Assembly (NCBI GenBank): GCA_037043235.1 | Contig: JAWRVZ010000214.1 | Coordinates: 1 to 64,000, forward strand | Direction: 5' to 3' | DNA: 64,000 nt | Origin: Rhodeus uyekii | Lineage: Eukaryota; Chordata; Actinopteri; Cypriniformes; Acheilognathidae | Part shown: positions 45,391 to 58,678 of the stretch, one piece after another | Layout of the letters: each line of letters begins with the position of its first letter | How positions within the stretch are numbered: position 1 is the first letter of the stretch | Translations under genes and position numbers: made by a program | The notes under the pieces: model-generated | The model's database searches: none | What the model saw: only the letters and a program-made list of their open reading frames with translations | What the model was told of the DNA's origin: nothing

Positions 45391-48300
45391 CTCATAAACT
45401 TTCACACCAGTATTAATTAAAACTGATTAGAATTCCAATGTGTTTCTTAAATGCAATGTACGTCCATTTGGATAAAAGCATCCGACAAATGTACAAATGT
45501 AAATGGATTGGTACAATCCTGAAGTTCTTGCAAGGTTGGTTCTCTTCATAGGTTTATCAACCTCCACTTTAACGGTTTCCATGGCAACCATAACTGCTTA
45601 GCACACGTCTTTGGGTGGTGAGATATTGGGGAGAAACCCCTTGGCATGAGGTTTCCTTTGTGGCACTTTGAGACTGAGGCCTGCTTCTAATACTAGAATA
45701 TGTTGACTAGGTATGTTGTCCTGGAAGGCCTGTACATGACTAGTACAACTCTTGAGCCTATTGAATCTGTTCCAGAGAAATTTCTTACATTGAAATCCGT
45801 TTCTTCCGGATTTAACATTGTTTAAGAGAACAGTAGATCTTCAGGCACTGTTGGTTGCTCCTTAGTATTTAGTGTTTGCACCATATATGGTGAAACTTTC
45901 TCCAGACCCTAGGTCGAGATATATTCCTAAAGTACCCACCAATTTGGCGCAATCTATAGTGATGCAAGCCTTCAGTCCTCCCCCAGCCATGCCATTAGAC
46001 TGATTGTGAATGAATGAGGCATTTATATAGCTCTTTACTATGTACTACTATGTACTTCTGATATTCACAGGTCATTCACATAGAGGTATTCCCATAGTGT
46101 TACCACCATGACACAGCAACTTGTTCCCTTCACAGGGAATAGTGGTTAAAGTCATAATCTGAGACGTTTTCAAAGAATAACAATTAACAAGTTAATACTG
46201 AGTGACTGACATTTTAGACACAATCTTACCCATTACTTTATGTATTTGGCTACTTTAAGTTATTGACAACTCAATCTATAAATAGCTTTTATATTCAGCC
46301 CACTTGAGTTAAATTGTATTTCTGACCTGTTTGTGGCCAGTAAAAGAGAACATTGTGCACTGAATCTCTACACGGGAGGCCTTATTTTGAAAGAAGATAT
46401 TATATAGTATTTTCAATCAGTTCTGTACAGTCCGTTCATCATGTGTGCATCACTAAACAGGTGACTCTGTGCTCTCCGTAATGAGGAAAGATCAAATATA
46501 GACAACCAGGTTAGATCAAAGGAAGTGATAACACACGAAATTACCAGCCTTAGCAAGGTGCGATTGGCGCTACCAGTGAAGATGCTTTCAAAGACACTGG
46601 CCACTTCTGAATTCAATTTTCAGTTCGTCAGAAATCTTTTAGAGTGGCAATTCAATGACAGTCTAGCAAAAAAAGTCCACAGAAAAATACAAATAGTTGC
46701 ATAGCTCTCCCAATCCATGCCTGCTAATATAGGACTAGCTGCAAAGGGGAAAGTACTCTGATTATGTGGTTCTTTATAGACATTCTCATTGTCACAGTCG
46801 ATTATTCAGTGTCTTCATTTGAATTATGCAATTAGGGAGCCAATGGTAAGTGTTGGGATATTCATGCTTTTTTTCTGTGGCTATTCAGTGAGAAAATTTA
46901 AGCAGGACAATGGAAACTGATCTTTAAGGTAATGGAACTCTCTAAAATGCATTGATTTATACAATGCAATTATCAGACAAAAGTCAAAAGACAAATTTGA
47001 GCTTGTCGTTCTTTTGTATCCCAGTGTCTCTCCTCGTTTGCCTACAGCTGTGTTGATAGATATTTTCTCTGCTGTCTAGAAATGATCCTTAAAAAAATCT
47101 CTTATTATAATGGAGACTTTATGATTGTGTACATATTTTTGAATAGAGATTACACAGGCTAATCAAGATTCTTTAGACATGTTGCTTATGATGCTTTTAA
47201 GTGCTCATCAAAAACTAACTAAATAGGCTTACTCAGGGACCTATGATTTCCATGATGCAGAAAACATAGATGGAATCAAGGAATCCAGTCATAATAAGAA
47301 ATTAAAGGTATAACTTTTTGTGATGAGTAAAGTAAAACAGGTCAGTATACGTACATCACATTGTAATTTAGACTAGTGTCTGTGAATTAAACTGAAAAAA
47401 AGACAATTTGAATCCTGCATATTCTCCATGTCTCAGTATGAATGAATGGCACAGACGCATGGTTTCATTTACCATACCCACACACGAGGCTCATGGTGTT
47501 TTCAGCCTCTGCCACCTCATAATATGTGGACACAAACTTCTTCAGAACCATATAGTCCCTTCATGAGCATTTATTGTTTTAATTGAAAAAAATGTGTTGT
47601 CATATTATAAACACACAGAAAAACAAAGGTCATCACAGCAACCCATCAAAATAAAATTTTGGTTTAACTTGAGATTAATGAACAGAAATACTAAAACTTA
47701 ATTTAACTATTAAAATGGAGTCCAAAGGATTTCATAGGGCCTTAGTTACTGTACAGTTTTAGCAAAATTTGCTATTCTTCATCAACAGTACACACCGTGC
47801 ATACAAATGTTGTACAGTAATAAATTATAAATAAAAATGAAATTGTGTAGTTTGAGGAAGCATGTTTAGTTCTGTCTGTTACGATTTTTGTATAGCTGGC
47901 CATAAAGTCAAGACATAAATTCAAGTATGGACCCAATACCTAAGAGTGGACTTTTCTTAGGAAAATGTAAAAGATCTAGTTCTTTCTTGCTATTTTGTTT
48001 TATCTCTCTTCCTTTTGCTTGTGACTAAAATGTGTTTGGGATTACAGCCATTTCCCCCCCAATTATCACTGTGCAACTTTTATCCGGCATGTTCACACTT
48101 CACTTAGGCCTGTATAAAAGGTCTGAATTACAAACCTGTGAAACTCTGGTCATTTTTACCCAAAGGTCACAATTTCTCTACTTCATCGCAATCTGATTAC
48201 TTTGCATCCACCAATTAATACAGATCCAACAGGTTCTTCTACGACTTTCCCTTTCAGCACCTCACTTTAAAATTGAGAAAAGTTAAACTAAAAAAAGCCA

Positions 48301-48589
48301 CTGGAAGGCAAGCTTTAGCCAAAAAGTGTAATGGCTAAAGCTAACACTTTGGTGGCACACAGGGAAAGATATAAGAGGCAATTTGTTTATCTTATTGTTA
48401 AATATTTTACTAATCTAATCTTGCTAATCTTCAACATGTTTTACACTGAACAATAATTTTGTTGGGAACTACGTGTAGATTTTATCTTGATGGACTCACA
48501 TTTACTTTGGACTTACCTTACGCAATTACCACCAGCAAAGATTTAGTAGTAATAATCATAATAGCCGTTGATGCACTATGTGTCAGGTA
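45391..48589. other. AT-rich non-coding stretch with short repeat motifs
   Basis: No gene was recognised. At 45451-45504 there is the minus-strand form of a widespread fish repeat motif containing GCTTTTATCC and a trailing CATTTACATTTG. Near 46014-46060 a GCATTTATATAGC motif resembles fragments of common fish repeats. The rest shows no long open frames or clear terminal repeats. Confidence 0.55.
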
Positions 48590-49050
48590 TCAGAGAGCGA
48601 GGACTCACAGTGCAGGTGGGAAGGGTCTTTATTGAAAAATAAAACAAAATTCAAAAATAAACCACCCCGAGGGGGAAAACCATAACTGGACCGACTAGAC
48701 TAGACTAGACGTAACACTGAACAGCAAACACAAAGGGATTAAATAGACACAAAAGGGATGATAATTGAGTAGGAAACAGCCAGGGCAAATCAAAGTTTAA
48801 ACAGAAGAACAAGGAGGGTGGGGTTCACAATGACTAGACACGAACACGCAGCCAATGCGGACACGCATTGCCGCGTGTTCACATGGACACAGAGACAGCG
48901 CGCAGCTGGTGAAAACAAAACTGTGCGCGACACGAAAACACAACATGAAAGCACGCGGCCAATGTAAACAGCAGAGCTTGAAACCGCACCCACTCACAAA
49001 ACATAAAGCATTCGAGAACGAGCAACCTGAATGTCCGAACCCCGAATAAT
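48590..49050 (-). mobile_element. LTR-like retroelement sequence, reverse orientation
   Basis: GC-richer than its surroundings. It begins TGTCAGG near 48580 and has CTTTATTG at about 48627-48634, the complement of an AATAAA polyadenylation signal close to that end. This layout is like an LTR on the minus strand. The other end and any target duplication could not be fixed. It could instead be part of another non-autonomous element. Confidence 0.4.
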
Positions 49051-51059
49051 GATATTTATATTTTTGATGGACTGAATGGTACGTTCACAAATGGGAAAAG
49101 GAATTCAGTCATTCAAATCTCCTTGTTCGTTCAATGATACGTTGAGCAACATTGGTAAAAACATCATTCACATCACTTCTGTCTGTAGCAATGGGTAATC
49201 ACCTTCTCTGATTCAGACAAAATGTGCCTGTGGTGCTGCTTTAATGAATGTTGTTCACGTGCCTGGAAGTAAAGGGTCTTTGATGAGAAGCAGCTGTAAA
49301 AGCAACAGGAGATCCTCACATAAGCTGCAGAAGTCTCGTTTCTGTCATTCCTCTAGTGGCCATTTGTGTCTCATGTCTTCATCTATCCACCACAACATCC
49401 AGACGTGAGATGCGTGTTCATGTCAAAAAGACAGCAGAGGTGAGAACACTTCAGTTTACTTTCAGAGAAGCTCATAGATATTGAGTTGCTTCAGTGAACT
49501 GCACCAGAAAGAACTGCACCCAGTGTTTGTTGTGGTTCTTAACATGTATTCCCAGATCGCTCACCCTCTCAAGGTTGAAATGGCCATCAGTTTTTAGATT
49601 CCTCTAAATTCTTTCTCAGGCTAAGTCACACACCCTTTGGTAAACACAGCCTTTGGGCATCTAATTATTTCCAGGTTATTTAAGGTAAAGAAGCATATTA
49701 AAATCTCATTAGAAGAAACGTGGCAAAATTGTACAGAGAATAAGTACATATTTACTGATGTTTGTGTAGAGTCAGTGTCCTCCCATGTACTTGCCACTAG
49801 TAGCCGGTAGTGCGGCAACCTTGCTCGGTGTCCCCCGCTGTGCCGTTCACCTCTACGGACCGGATACATGCACTTATTCCATTACTCAGGTGAGATCCTC
49901 AGCTGGAGAACCCTGTTGGAATTCCTCCAGCACTACCAAGAGACAGACTTTTCCTATCTGGGCTGGGCTTGTTTGATTGATGTTTTTTTAATAACAAAAA
50001 AGTTGAAATAATGGGTTTCAGGCTGAAGGATGCAGGATTACATAGTTTAACAGTTAAAATACCAGTAAAAACAAAATAACTAAAGCCATTTTTGCTTATG
50101 GTTGAACTGAATTTTAGAAGGTCAGCACCAAGAACATGGGTCAATAAAGTGAGATTAAATGCATAAAAATATTAGTTTTATTTAATGTTGAATTTTCGGT
50201 GGTATTATGCGCAGTATTCTGATTTGCATTTCAATGCATTGCATTTTTTTATTCATTTTAAGGAATACTGAATCTTTTGTTTGCTCAAGTGAGAATAGTA
50301 AATACTCACATTTAGTCTAGAACTACAATAAACATCATATTCGCACACACACACAAACAGCGTCTCTGCACTTTTAGTTCCTGGAATGTCCTACATTATT
50401 ATTATCACATTTTGACCTTATGGGAACATATTGTTTGATGCCCATGAGTGAAAAACAGCTTATAAATCATGCTAAATTAAGTGTTTTGACAACGTAAAAA
50501 TACAGCAAGTTTTCTGTGATGGGTAGGGTTATCGGATAGAATGTACAGTTTGTAAAGTATAAAAATCATTATGTCAATGGGAAGTCCCCATAACACGCAG
50601 AAACCTGTGTGTGTGTGTGTGTGTAATATATACAGTAATAATATCCTCAATATCTGTAAAATAATAAAAATAGCCAATTTGACTTAAATGATCCCTCTTC
50701 ATTATGTGTAATATTATAGTATTCCATAACTTTAAGCATACTACTCTGACTCTTATTGGCATTGTGTACAACTCCTGTAGCGGCATGTTGTTTGATAAGT
50801 TGTGTTGATTAAGTTGTCTCTAAAAAAAATCCCACTAAATGTACCCAACTGTATTAAGATCAAATGAAATATTTGTCCATTACAGGATGTTTACCGAGGT
50901 AGAATGTATAGAGTCTTTAGCTATGTTTTCATAAACCTATTTTTACATGCATCTTGGGATATTGTAAAAAAAAAACGGTGGAAAAAAGGATGGAAATGCT
51001 AAGATGCGCATAAATTCTAAAAATCTTTATTAAAAAAAACATAAGTGCTCAACACATGA
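49051..51059. other. Non-coding stretch, no gene seen
   Basis: AT-rich sequence with short unrelated open frames only. It contains a CA-rich run near 50346-50362 and a (TG)n microsatellite at about 50607-50625. No terminal repeats or conserved protein fragments were recognised. Confidence 0.6.
50607..50625 (+). repeat. (TG)n microsatellite
   Basis: About nine TG units followed by TAATATATA. Confidence 0.9.
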
Positions 51060-51060
51060 A

Positions 51061-51264
51061 CTAAATACATCTCTTGATGCACAACATAAAACTGGATGTG
51101 ATTAGGATAACTGGACTAACCACTGGACCATTGCACAGCATCTCAATTGTTGGTTTGGTCATTCTGAAATGCCTACGCCAAAGTCTGTCATCAGAAGACC
51201 GACTTGGTTTAATTCCCTCTCTTAACCGTCTCATACGATTGCCAAATACTAGGCATCTGAACAC
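51061..51264 (-). pseudogene. Possible HARBI1-like (PIF/Harbinger) transposase N-terminal fragment
   Basis: A 67-residue minus-strand frame contains RLWRRHFRMTKPTIEMLC, which resembles the FRM-x-xxTF-x-x-L helix near the start of HARBI1-like nucleases found widely in fish. No catalytic DDE region follows, since the frame ends after about 25 further residues. It may be a coincidental similarity. Confidence 0.3.
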
Positions 51265-51271
51265 AAGATAA

Positions 51272-52016
51272 CATGACAGCGTTTATTATATTTCATCTGC
51301 TCGCTCTGAGACGCAAACCATTTATGACGTATGAAAAAAGAGCCACAGTGGCTTCACTGCTTGCAGCAACTTCCATTTTTATTACAAATTTTGTGGTGAT
51401 TGTGTTCTCTAGCAAAAACTGCCGTTCCCAAATGTTTTATGCGCCATTTCGATTGTGTGCATTAATTAAATTCAAAACTTTGCATGGAGACATAGCTAGT
51501 GTCATGAAAAAGACCAACAGTGCAGAAAATAAAGGTAGAATCTTCTGTTTCAATATCTTGTAATACATCAGACAATTCATGACAGATTGATTAAGCACAA
51601 CTCCCTCACTCCTTCTGCACTCATTCACCCCTATATAATAATTGTATCACAGTGTACTCCTCTTTCCAATCTCATACATTTTAGATGGAAATTAAAATGA
51701 AAGCTTATAAGGCCTGATTTCTTCAGGGACTCACAAGTCCATTCGTTTTGAGTTTCTGAGTTACTTTTGGTATATTTTCACATTTAAAGCATTGCTTTGG
51801 TGATCCTTTTGAGAAATAAATAAGTAAAAGAAGTAAGTCTTCTGGTAACTAAGTATTACATCGGAGAATGATTCAGTGAGCTATATAACACTTTTAAATG
51901 TTGATAAATGAGTCTTATTCAAATGTTTTGGTTCGACATCTCTGCTATTGATAAGATAAAAGTAGATATGTTTTAATTATTTTTATTTTGTACATATTTT
52001 TACAACACAAAACGCT
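51272..52016. other. Non-coding stretch, no gene seen
   Basis: AT-rich. A 96-codon open frame at 51273-51563 has no recognisable domain and is probably chance. Confidence 0.55.
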
Positions 52017-52021
52017 GTCAC

Positions 52022-52368
52022 TGTCACAGTCTTGTCACGTTGTGCACATCCGGGTCCCATCTGTGTATCTTCCTTGTCCTTCCCGCACCTGTCCTTGTCT
52101 AATCACTTTATTTAAATCTTGTCAGGTGTTGCATTTACCCCGTGTATTTATACCCTCCTGTGTTTCCTTGTCTTTGTGAGTCGTTAACATTGCTACATGG
52201 ATGTCTTCCGTTGTGTGTCGATGCCATTCCTTCCAGGTTTGCACTAAGTGTGCGGTTTCTGTTGTTATTTAAAGTGTGTTTTGTTTGAGTTTTGAATAAA
52301 CCTTTATGAGCAACGACTCCTGCTGTTTTCTCTTCGCTCCGCATTGCACACCGTACCTTATTGTGACA
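52022..52368 (+). mobile_element. Solo LTR with 5-bp target duplication
   Basis: The 347-bp sequence starts TGTCACAG and ends TTGTGACA (inverted ends TGTCACA). It is flanked on both sides by GTCAC (52017-52021 and 52369-52373). It has an AATAAA at 52295-52300, about 70 bp before the end, and TATTTA/TATTTAAA elements upstream. These are the features of an LTR left after recombination between two LTRs. No internal coding sequence is attached. It shows no clear similarity to the gypsy LTR at 44583. Confidence 0.7.
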
Positions 52369-52373
52369 GTCAC

Positions 52374-55300
52374 TTTGATAAGAAAATATAATCTTATTTT
52401 TCCGATTAATATTGAAATGTTCATTTTCTAGAATATTCAATAAAACAACTTGAAGGGTCCCAGTTTACATTGAATGTACTTAACTACTATGTACTAACAT
52501 TTTAATTAATCAATACAATGACTTATTGTATGCATGTTTTATATTGTATTTATATTTTTAAAACTATCTGCTTAGAAATAATTTATTTGTTTACTCATTA
52601 CATTGTTATTTCAAATATTACATTAAACTGACTTGAGTTGAATCTTGTATAACTTGTATTAAGTTAAAGCAATGTAAAAACATGTCTTGTCATAACTGTC
52701 ACACTTGTGTTCAGTTTTATTCAGGTCACATGTTTCTTTCTAGTTAGAATGGTTACAGTAATTATTAGTTCCTTGTTGTCAATTCAATATAAACACAAGT
52801 ACACTGTACTTATATTAAAAAATAAGTACATAGTACTAAAGGCACCAAATAAATAAAAATGTTCCACTTGAAAAATAGTACATTAGACTATAAAGTTATC
52901 AGATGATGCTGATATTCTAAAATTGACATATCGAACACCCTCTTATCTACACCTTAGGATTTATCCATTCTTTTCTATTTTGATAAAAAAAAATACATTA
53001 TTTTCATTTGAAATGTAATTGCTAAATATATGATATCAGCATTATAATTGAAGTGAACTGTAAATTGTCTTCGTATTTTTGTCACCCCTTTAGTTTCAGA
53101 ACAGGATCACTCAAGCTGACACACAATCCATGAGTTGGTGAAAAATGTCACATCATCAATGAAAAAATCCATTTGACTCTCATTAGACCTAGAAATAGTG
53201 TAAACTCATTGTCTTATTCATTACATCATAACTTTGCTTTATTTTAAAAATGTCATTATTTCAAGGTTCAGATCTATATAGCACGAGAGTGTATTTTGGA
53301 AATTGAAAACACTTCGTTTTGTCTCAAAACAATAGGATCCTTAGTGTCAGGATGAGCTCAGAATCAACCAAAGACTGCTCACAGTATTATAATGTTCTGA
53401 ACCGCATGATGCCAATCACAAACTAAACTCAAAACCTCTTTAAAGGGAGTGCAGAGAGTCTCTCTTCTTCTCTCTCATCTCTACATCCTTAGTGCTTCTC
53501 CTTACTCATTATCATGTTTATTTCATCTATGTATATGCTCTAGTCTAAGAGGCATTTTTCTAATCAGCAGCAGTTGTACACGGGCATGCCAGCTGGTCAT
53601 GCATCACTCTGCATTAGGAAGCGAGGCTAAAAGAGGCTGGAGAAAGAGGATCTGCTCCATGCCTCATTAGGATGACCTCAGACGCAGGCAGAGTGAGAGA
53701 GAGGCGACGACTTAAGCCAATCAGAGGACTGATGAGGAGCCAGCCAATTAGCTGGAGGGCCCCAGGAAAGAAAGTAAACATGAAGGGCCACAGGGCCACG
53801 CATGGCTCGTAAGATGTGTATTATTAGTTTAACAAAAAGATCTATTATCCGGTACAGGGATTCATCAACCAGTGGATGATGATGATGATGGAATTGCACG
53901 GAATTTGTGAAAATATAAAAAGAACAAGAAGAGCAATTCATAAAATAACACTTTACTACATTTGTGGTATGTGAAATAATTATTGGAGGCCAGTAGCAAA
54001 TTATTTGTCATTACTAATTCCAAGGATTTATGATTAGAAAAACTGGAAACATCTTTTAAATAAACTTTTCAGCAGCACATAACACACTCCAATGCTGTTC
54101 ATTACAAAACACTCGAACAGAATGAAAACTACACTGTCAGTAAAAAAATTTGTTTTAAATCTTTTGAAAATCTTTTAAAGTCCTGACCTGTCATCTTTTC
54201 AAAGTTATTCATCATTATTTTGGTTAATCTTGCACACCCCGGGTGTAACCCTTCTCTAAAGTGTGAGTAGAAACGCCACTTGGAAGTTATTGTTAAACAC
54301 AAAAATCAATTATAATTTTAACATGAATTGTATTTAAATGCAACAAGATGTTTTTCTTCAACACATTTGTTATGAAAAGACGATTAATAACGTGTGATGC
54401 ACAATCAGTGTATGTGTTTCTTTTCCTTTCACTCTATTTTTTAGTTTCTCTGGCCAGTCTTCGAGATATAAAAAAATGTTCCCTGTAGTGGAAATCAGGT
54501 GATGTTTGGAGGTGATCAATTGAGTTGATGAGGCAACACCAAAAACAGAAAACAAAATGCTCTATCTAATAACAATCCGGACTTTAAGAGTTGATGGGGA
54601 ATAAACATATATACATTTTAGACCATCTCATCTATTTCTCACAATATGTTTTTTGTGTGACGCTTTTGTGTGAAGATTTCACCAATAGCAAATGTCCATC
54701 TGACCACACAGCCCAGTTGCATGGCATATTTCCTGATATCAGGAAATTATGTATTAAATATCAGGTATTAATTACAGACTAAGGTGATTTGGAGAGTCAA
54801 TTAAGGATAATGAACTCATACAAATCTACTACAGGCATTATCCACTTTTACACATGGATTTTGCATAGGGGTTACCTGAGTAACAAAATAAATTAGCATT
54901 CAAATACTATAGAAATTAAATAAGTCTCTGCATTGCAAAGAACTTAATATACTTTAAGGGTACCGATATACTCATGATGGAGTTCTTTTCTTTTCTTCAC
55001 TTAGGGGTAAAACAAAGTTTGAAATACATGGCCAGAGACATACTCTCAGTGAAAATTCGACACTTCTCATTTTCCTCTCAATAACAAAATACATACAAAT
55101 TTTTTTTTAGAAAGAAATTAGAAAGTTGTAAAAAATAAACGAGGGAATCCTGTGGAGCCACAAGGTTGTGTGAATCTGATGGAGCAGAGGGTGGGAAGAG
55201 ACAAGATAGAACCTACAGGTCGATGGTTCAAGGTGGAACAATGGGACCGAGGCCAGAGGTTTCACAGTTAAAAGTTTGTTTAAAAGCACAGTATGAAAGT

Positions 55301-55850
55301 TTTGCCGCTAGAAGTCACTTATTCAAACAATAACAATGTATAGCTTGATGACACCATGAATTTACTTGGTCAAAACAACAATACAAAAAATGCATTTGTG
55401 TGTTGAATGTTATGTTTTTACTCTACTTTTTGCACGTTTCTAGATATTAGAATATCATATTAATAAAGGATAGATGATGTGGGTTGCTAAATGGCATGCA
55501 AATAATCTTAAAAATTGTATGATGAAAAATGTATTGTATTATTGTAATAAAGCCCTTTCTGATTATGCCATGTTATCCACTTGATAGAACAGTGTTGTCT
55601 CTGTGGCATGGTACAAACAAGTTACTCATGGAAAATCAAAAAAAAGAATAGATTCAAACAACTTTACTAACTGTGTTGAGCTGAATAGCAATGCTTTGTT
55701 TTCTGTCAAGAGAGGTATCCAAACATATTCTCACCCATCTAATAATACACATAATATACTAAAGACTTTGGTATTTCCATTATTTATACGCAAGTAAAGC
55801 CACTTACCTGAAAATCCAGGGTAATGCAGATATGGTGTCATTGGTGATGT
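52374..55850. other. Non-coding stretch, no gene seen
   Basis: AT-rich single-copy-looking sequence with only short scattered frames. A small GAT repeat lies at about 53876-53890. No terminal repeats or protein fragments were recognised. Confidence 0.55.
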
Positions 55851-56208
55851 AATAAAACCATCAGGATCCTGGCAAGGATGTGTGCTTGTTTGTCTTGTGC
55901 TTGAGCACATGGCTCTATCTTTGTTCGTGTTTGCCATGTGGTCCTCTGCGTCTCCGTTCCAATTACCACGCCCCCCTGTTTAGTCCTCGTTTGTTTGAGT
56001 CTGTTCACCTGTCCCTCACGTGCTCTACTCCCTTTATATTGTGCTTGTTTCACTCATTTCTTGGCTAGTTCGTTTTGTGTGAGTTCCCCTTTTGTGTTGC
56101 TAGCTTGAAAGTATTGTTAGCTGAAAACTAGCTTTTGTTTTTTTACTGCCTTAGAATTAGTGTTTATCTCCTCTTGTTGCCAGTTTATTTTTATACTTTA
56201 GTTCTTGT

Positions 56209-56948
56209 TAGTGGTGGGTAGAGTGAGGCTTCATGAAACACTTCAAACATTTGAAGCAAATGTTTCCTTATTGTGTCTAGGCTTCGAAACTATACCGACA
56301 CCTGTCTCCACGGTGACACCTAGTGGTCAATTGCACATGTTGTCTGAAACAACTTTGACAAGCCATTTAAAAAATTAAAATGTTGCGTTTTTGTTAATGT
56401 GGTGAGTTTTAAACATCCCCACTATATAACTATAATATATAATAATAACAGTAAGCTTAGCCTACTTCTTTTTTTACAGACCATTTCTCCAGCCAAGGAC
56501 ATATACATGACGTACATTAATCTATATATTGATATATGAATCTATCTATCTATCTATCTATCTAATTAGCCTACATAAATGTCACTATATCTGTCACTGT
56601 CTCTAGTCTATCAGTAAATACTGTATATTTAATTTCAAATGTAGCCTAAATATAACTAACTAAATTGCATTATAAATGTCACTATATCGTAAACGCTATC
56701 TCAAAATCTTTGTCTAAAAAAAACCCCCACGAGGTGAAGGTGCTTTAACTCCTCTTTTAAACTTTGTTGTTGAGACAGATGGTTTATTCCCGCCCCTGTC
56801 AATCAAACGCAGACTCGGCAAGCATGACGAAACACTGTTTCCTGTCGAAACACTTGTGAACGCGCAGAGGCTTCATTTAGCCATAGTCACGTGACATGGG
56901 TGTTTTGAATCACATTTTCGGAGCAGTGTTTCGCGTCAGCCATCCCTA
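56209..56948. mobile_element. hAT-like non-autonomous element (MITE)
   Basis: It is flanked by the exact 8-bp duplication GTTCTTGT (56201-56208 and 56949-56956), the length made by hAT transposases. The ends are TAGTGGTGGGTAGAG at the left and the complement of TAGGGATGGCTGACG at the right, an imperfect inverted repeat of the TAGNGNTGG type. The interior (740 bp) has no transposase frame and includes a (TCTA)6 run at 56541-56564. Confidence 0.75.
56541..56564 (+). repeat. (TCTA)6 microsatellite
   Basis: Six perfect TCTA units inside the hAT-like element. Confidence 0.95.
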
Positions 56949-57373
56949 GTTCTTGTTTTCTTCTTGAATTACACTCATTTAGTTAGTTTGCACATTTTTC
57001 TCTAGTCTTAGTATTGTATATATTTTTTTTTGTTATCTCTTGACTTGAGTGTTCTCTTTTGTTGGTACCTGCCCTGCCTCCTGTTTCACCCTGGCTGTTG
57101 ACACTCCTGGCCTGGCAGCTAGTCTGGTGCTACATCACATCCCCAAGTGTCAAGCTTCTGGTCTCCTGAGCTGCTAGCTAATCTCCATTGGCCTGAGTGT
57201 CTCTTCTGTCTTAAGTCCTGACCAGCCAGCTCCCTATGGTCTGCCCTGCCCTACTGTTTTGCCCGTCCCTTCTCTGTCATTGTCTTGTGCCTTGTCTACT
57301 GTCTTGTAAATAAATCACACATCACTCATCTCTGCAGTTGGGTTCTCTCTCTGTTCAGAAGCCGTGACATTGT

Positions 57374-58435
57374 TGGAAAAATTTGGAATAATGCAAATAC
57401 ACAACTCCAAAAAATATCTAATGTTGTTCAAGTGTTTTATGGATTATTTAATACAAAAATCATACATATTTTACTTTTAACTCTTAGTTAACAAAAAAAC
57501 GAAAAAGTGTCTGCCACAATCTGTCTCTATAAACCATATGCTTGTGCACTTTATCTCAGCATTTCACATTTAATAACCCTGAGGAACAATACCAGTGAAG
57601 TAATTAGGCTGCTTATATACTATATAATCTATAGTATCAAAAAGTTGCCATGTGGTCACCATTTGAGTTTATAAATGTGTGCAAAGCCACTTTATAACCA
57701 GCAGGGGATAAAGTGAAGGTCATTGGTACCACCTTTGCCCTCATCTTTCACAAAACAGCAGGATGTCAAATGTCATAGCAAGTTTTAATTGCTCATGCTC
57801 AGCTGCTGGACTTGGGTTGGGTGAGCACACGGAGGCTTATCTTTTACGAAAAAATAATTTAGTTCCATTAATGGGCTGCATTGTTAGAGTGGCAAAAGCC
57901 AAAACTACCGCAAGCAAAATCCTCCCCATAAGTCTGTGCTTTTGAGTCCCGCAAAAGTCAGAATCGGTTACCATTCATTCCCCCTGCAATCTTTAAATAC
58001 TTTAAACTGCACATCACAGGGAAGTTCGAGCAATTGCAGGGAAAGCGGTGAAGCACGCTGTTAAAATGAGGCAAGGAGAGGAGGAGGGTGTTTTTAGAAT
58101 GTTGAAAATATTCAAGGTTATGCAGGTTTAAATGCTAATGTACTCATTTCATACTTCAAGCACAAATGAATGAAGTTACATAACTTAAATAAGATTTAAC
58201 CCTGACATTCAGGAAGCAACTCTTTTTTTTTTTTTTTTTATCTGAAGGTGTTTTTTTTTTTTTCAGCTGCCCAATATCTTTTGGTTTTCACTCACGCTGA
58301 TTATTTTATTTCTAGATTGTTGGTCAAAACTTATTATTACTTATGAAAGCTTGAACACCATATCAAGAATTTACCACGGCTGTGAGGTCGGAAGCATGCA
58401 ACTGAGAGACATGAAATACTTTTTACAGAATTTGT
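57374..58435. other. Non-coding stretch, no gene seen
   Basis: AT-rich, with two long poly-T runs at about 58222-58241 and 58250-58263. The short open frames show no recognisable domain. Confidence 0.55.
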
Positions 58436-58668
58436 CAACATTAGTTAATAAAAATACAACTGTTCGTTGTTAGTTCATATTAGCTCAGGTCCATTAAAAA
58501 ATATTAACAGATACGAATAATCAACATTTGTATCTGTTAATATTTTTTAATGGACCTGATTTTGATCAACATTTATTATAAATAAATATTTTAAATATTT
58601 TTCATGATTTATGTTATCTACTTCAGTTACCTCATGTGAACTAATGAAACCTTATTGTTAAGTGTCAC
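58436..58668. mobile_element. MITE-like element with a 30-bp perfect hairpin
   Basis: Contains GTTAGTTCATATTAGCTCAG and ends CCTTATTGTTAAGTGTCAC, motifs I associate with an abundant short repeat of cyprinid genomes. At 58485-58514 and 58530-58559 there are two perfectly complementary 30-bp arms separated by 15 nt, much more symmetric than the rest of the element. The element boundaries are approximate. Confidence 0.5.
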
Positions 58669-58678
58669 TGTACTTTCT

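Larger units (their letters stand above)
55860..57373 (+). mobile_element. LTR-like sequence split by a hAT-like MITE
   Basis: CT-rich sequence with a TATA-like CTTTATATTG at about 56031 and AATAAA at about 57307-57313, finishing CCGTGACA at 57373. The end and signal order resemble the solo LTR at 52022-52368. The left boundary is unclear, and no target duplication was found. It is interrupted at 56209-56948. Confidence 0.4.

Noticed and set aside
48797..49049. Overlapping open frames on both strands in a GC-richer patch
   Set aside because: They are low-complexity, present on both strands, and explained by local composition of an LTR-like repeat.
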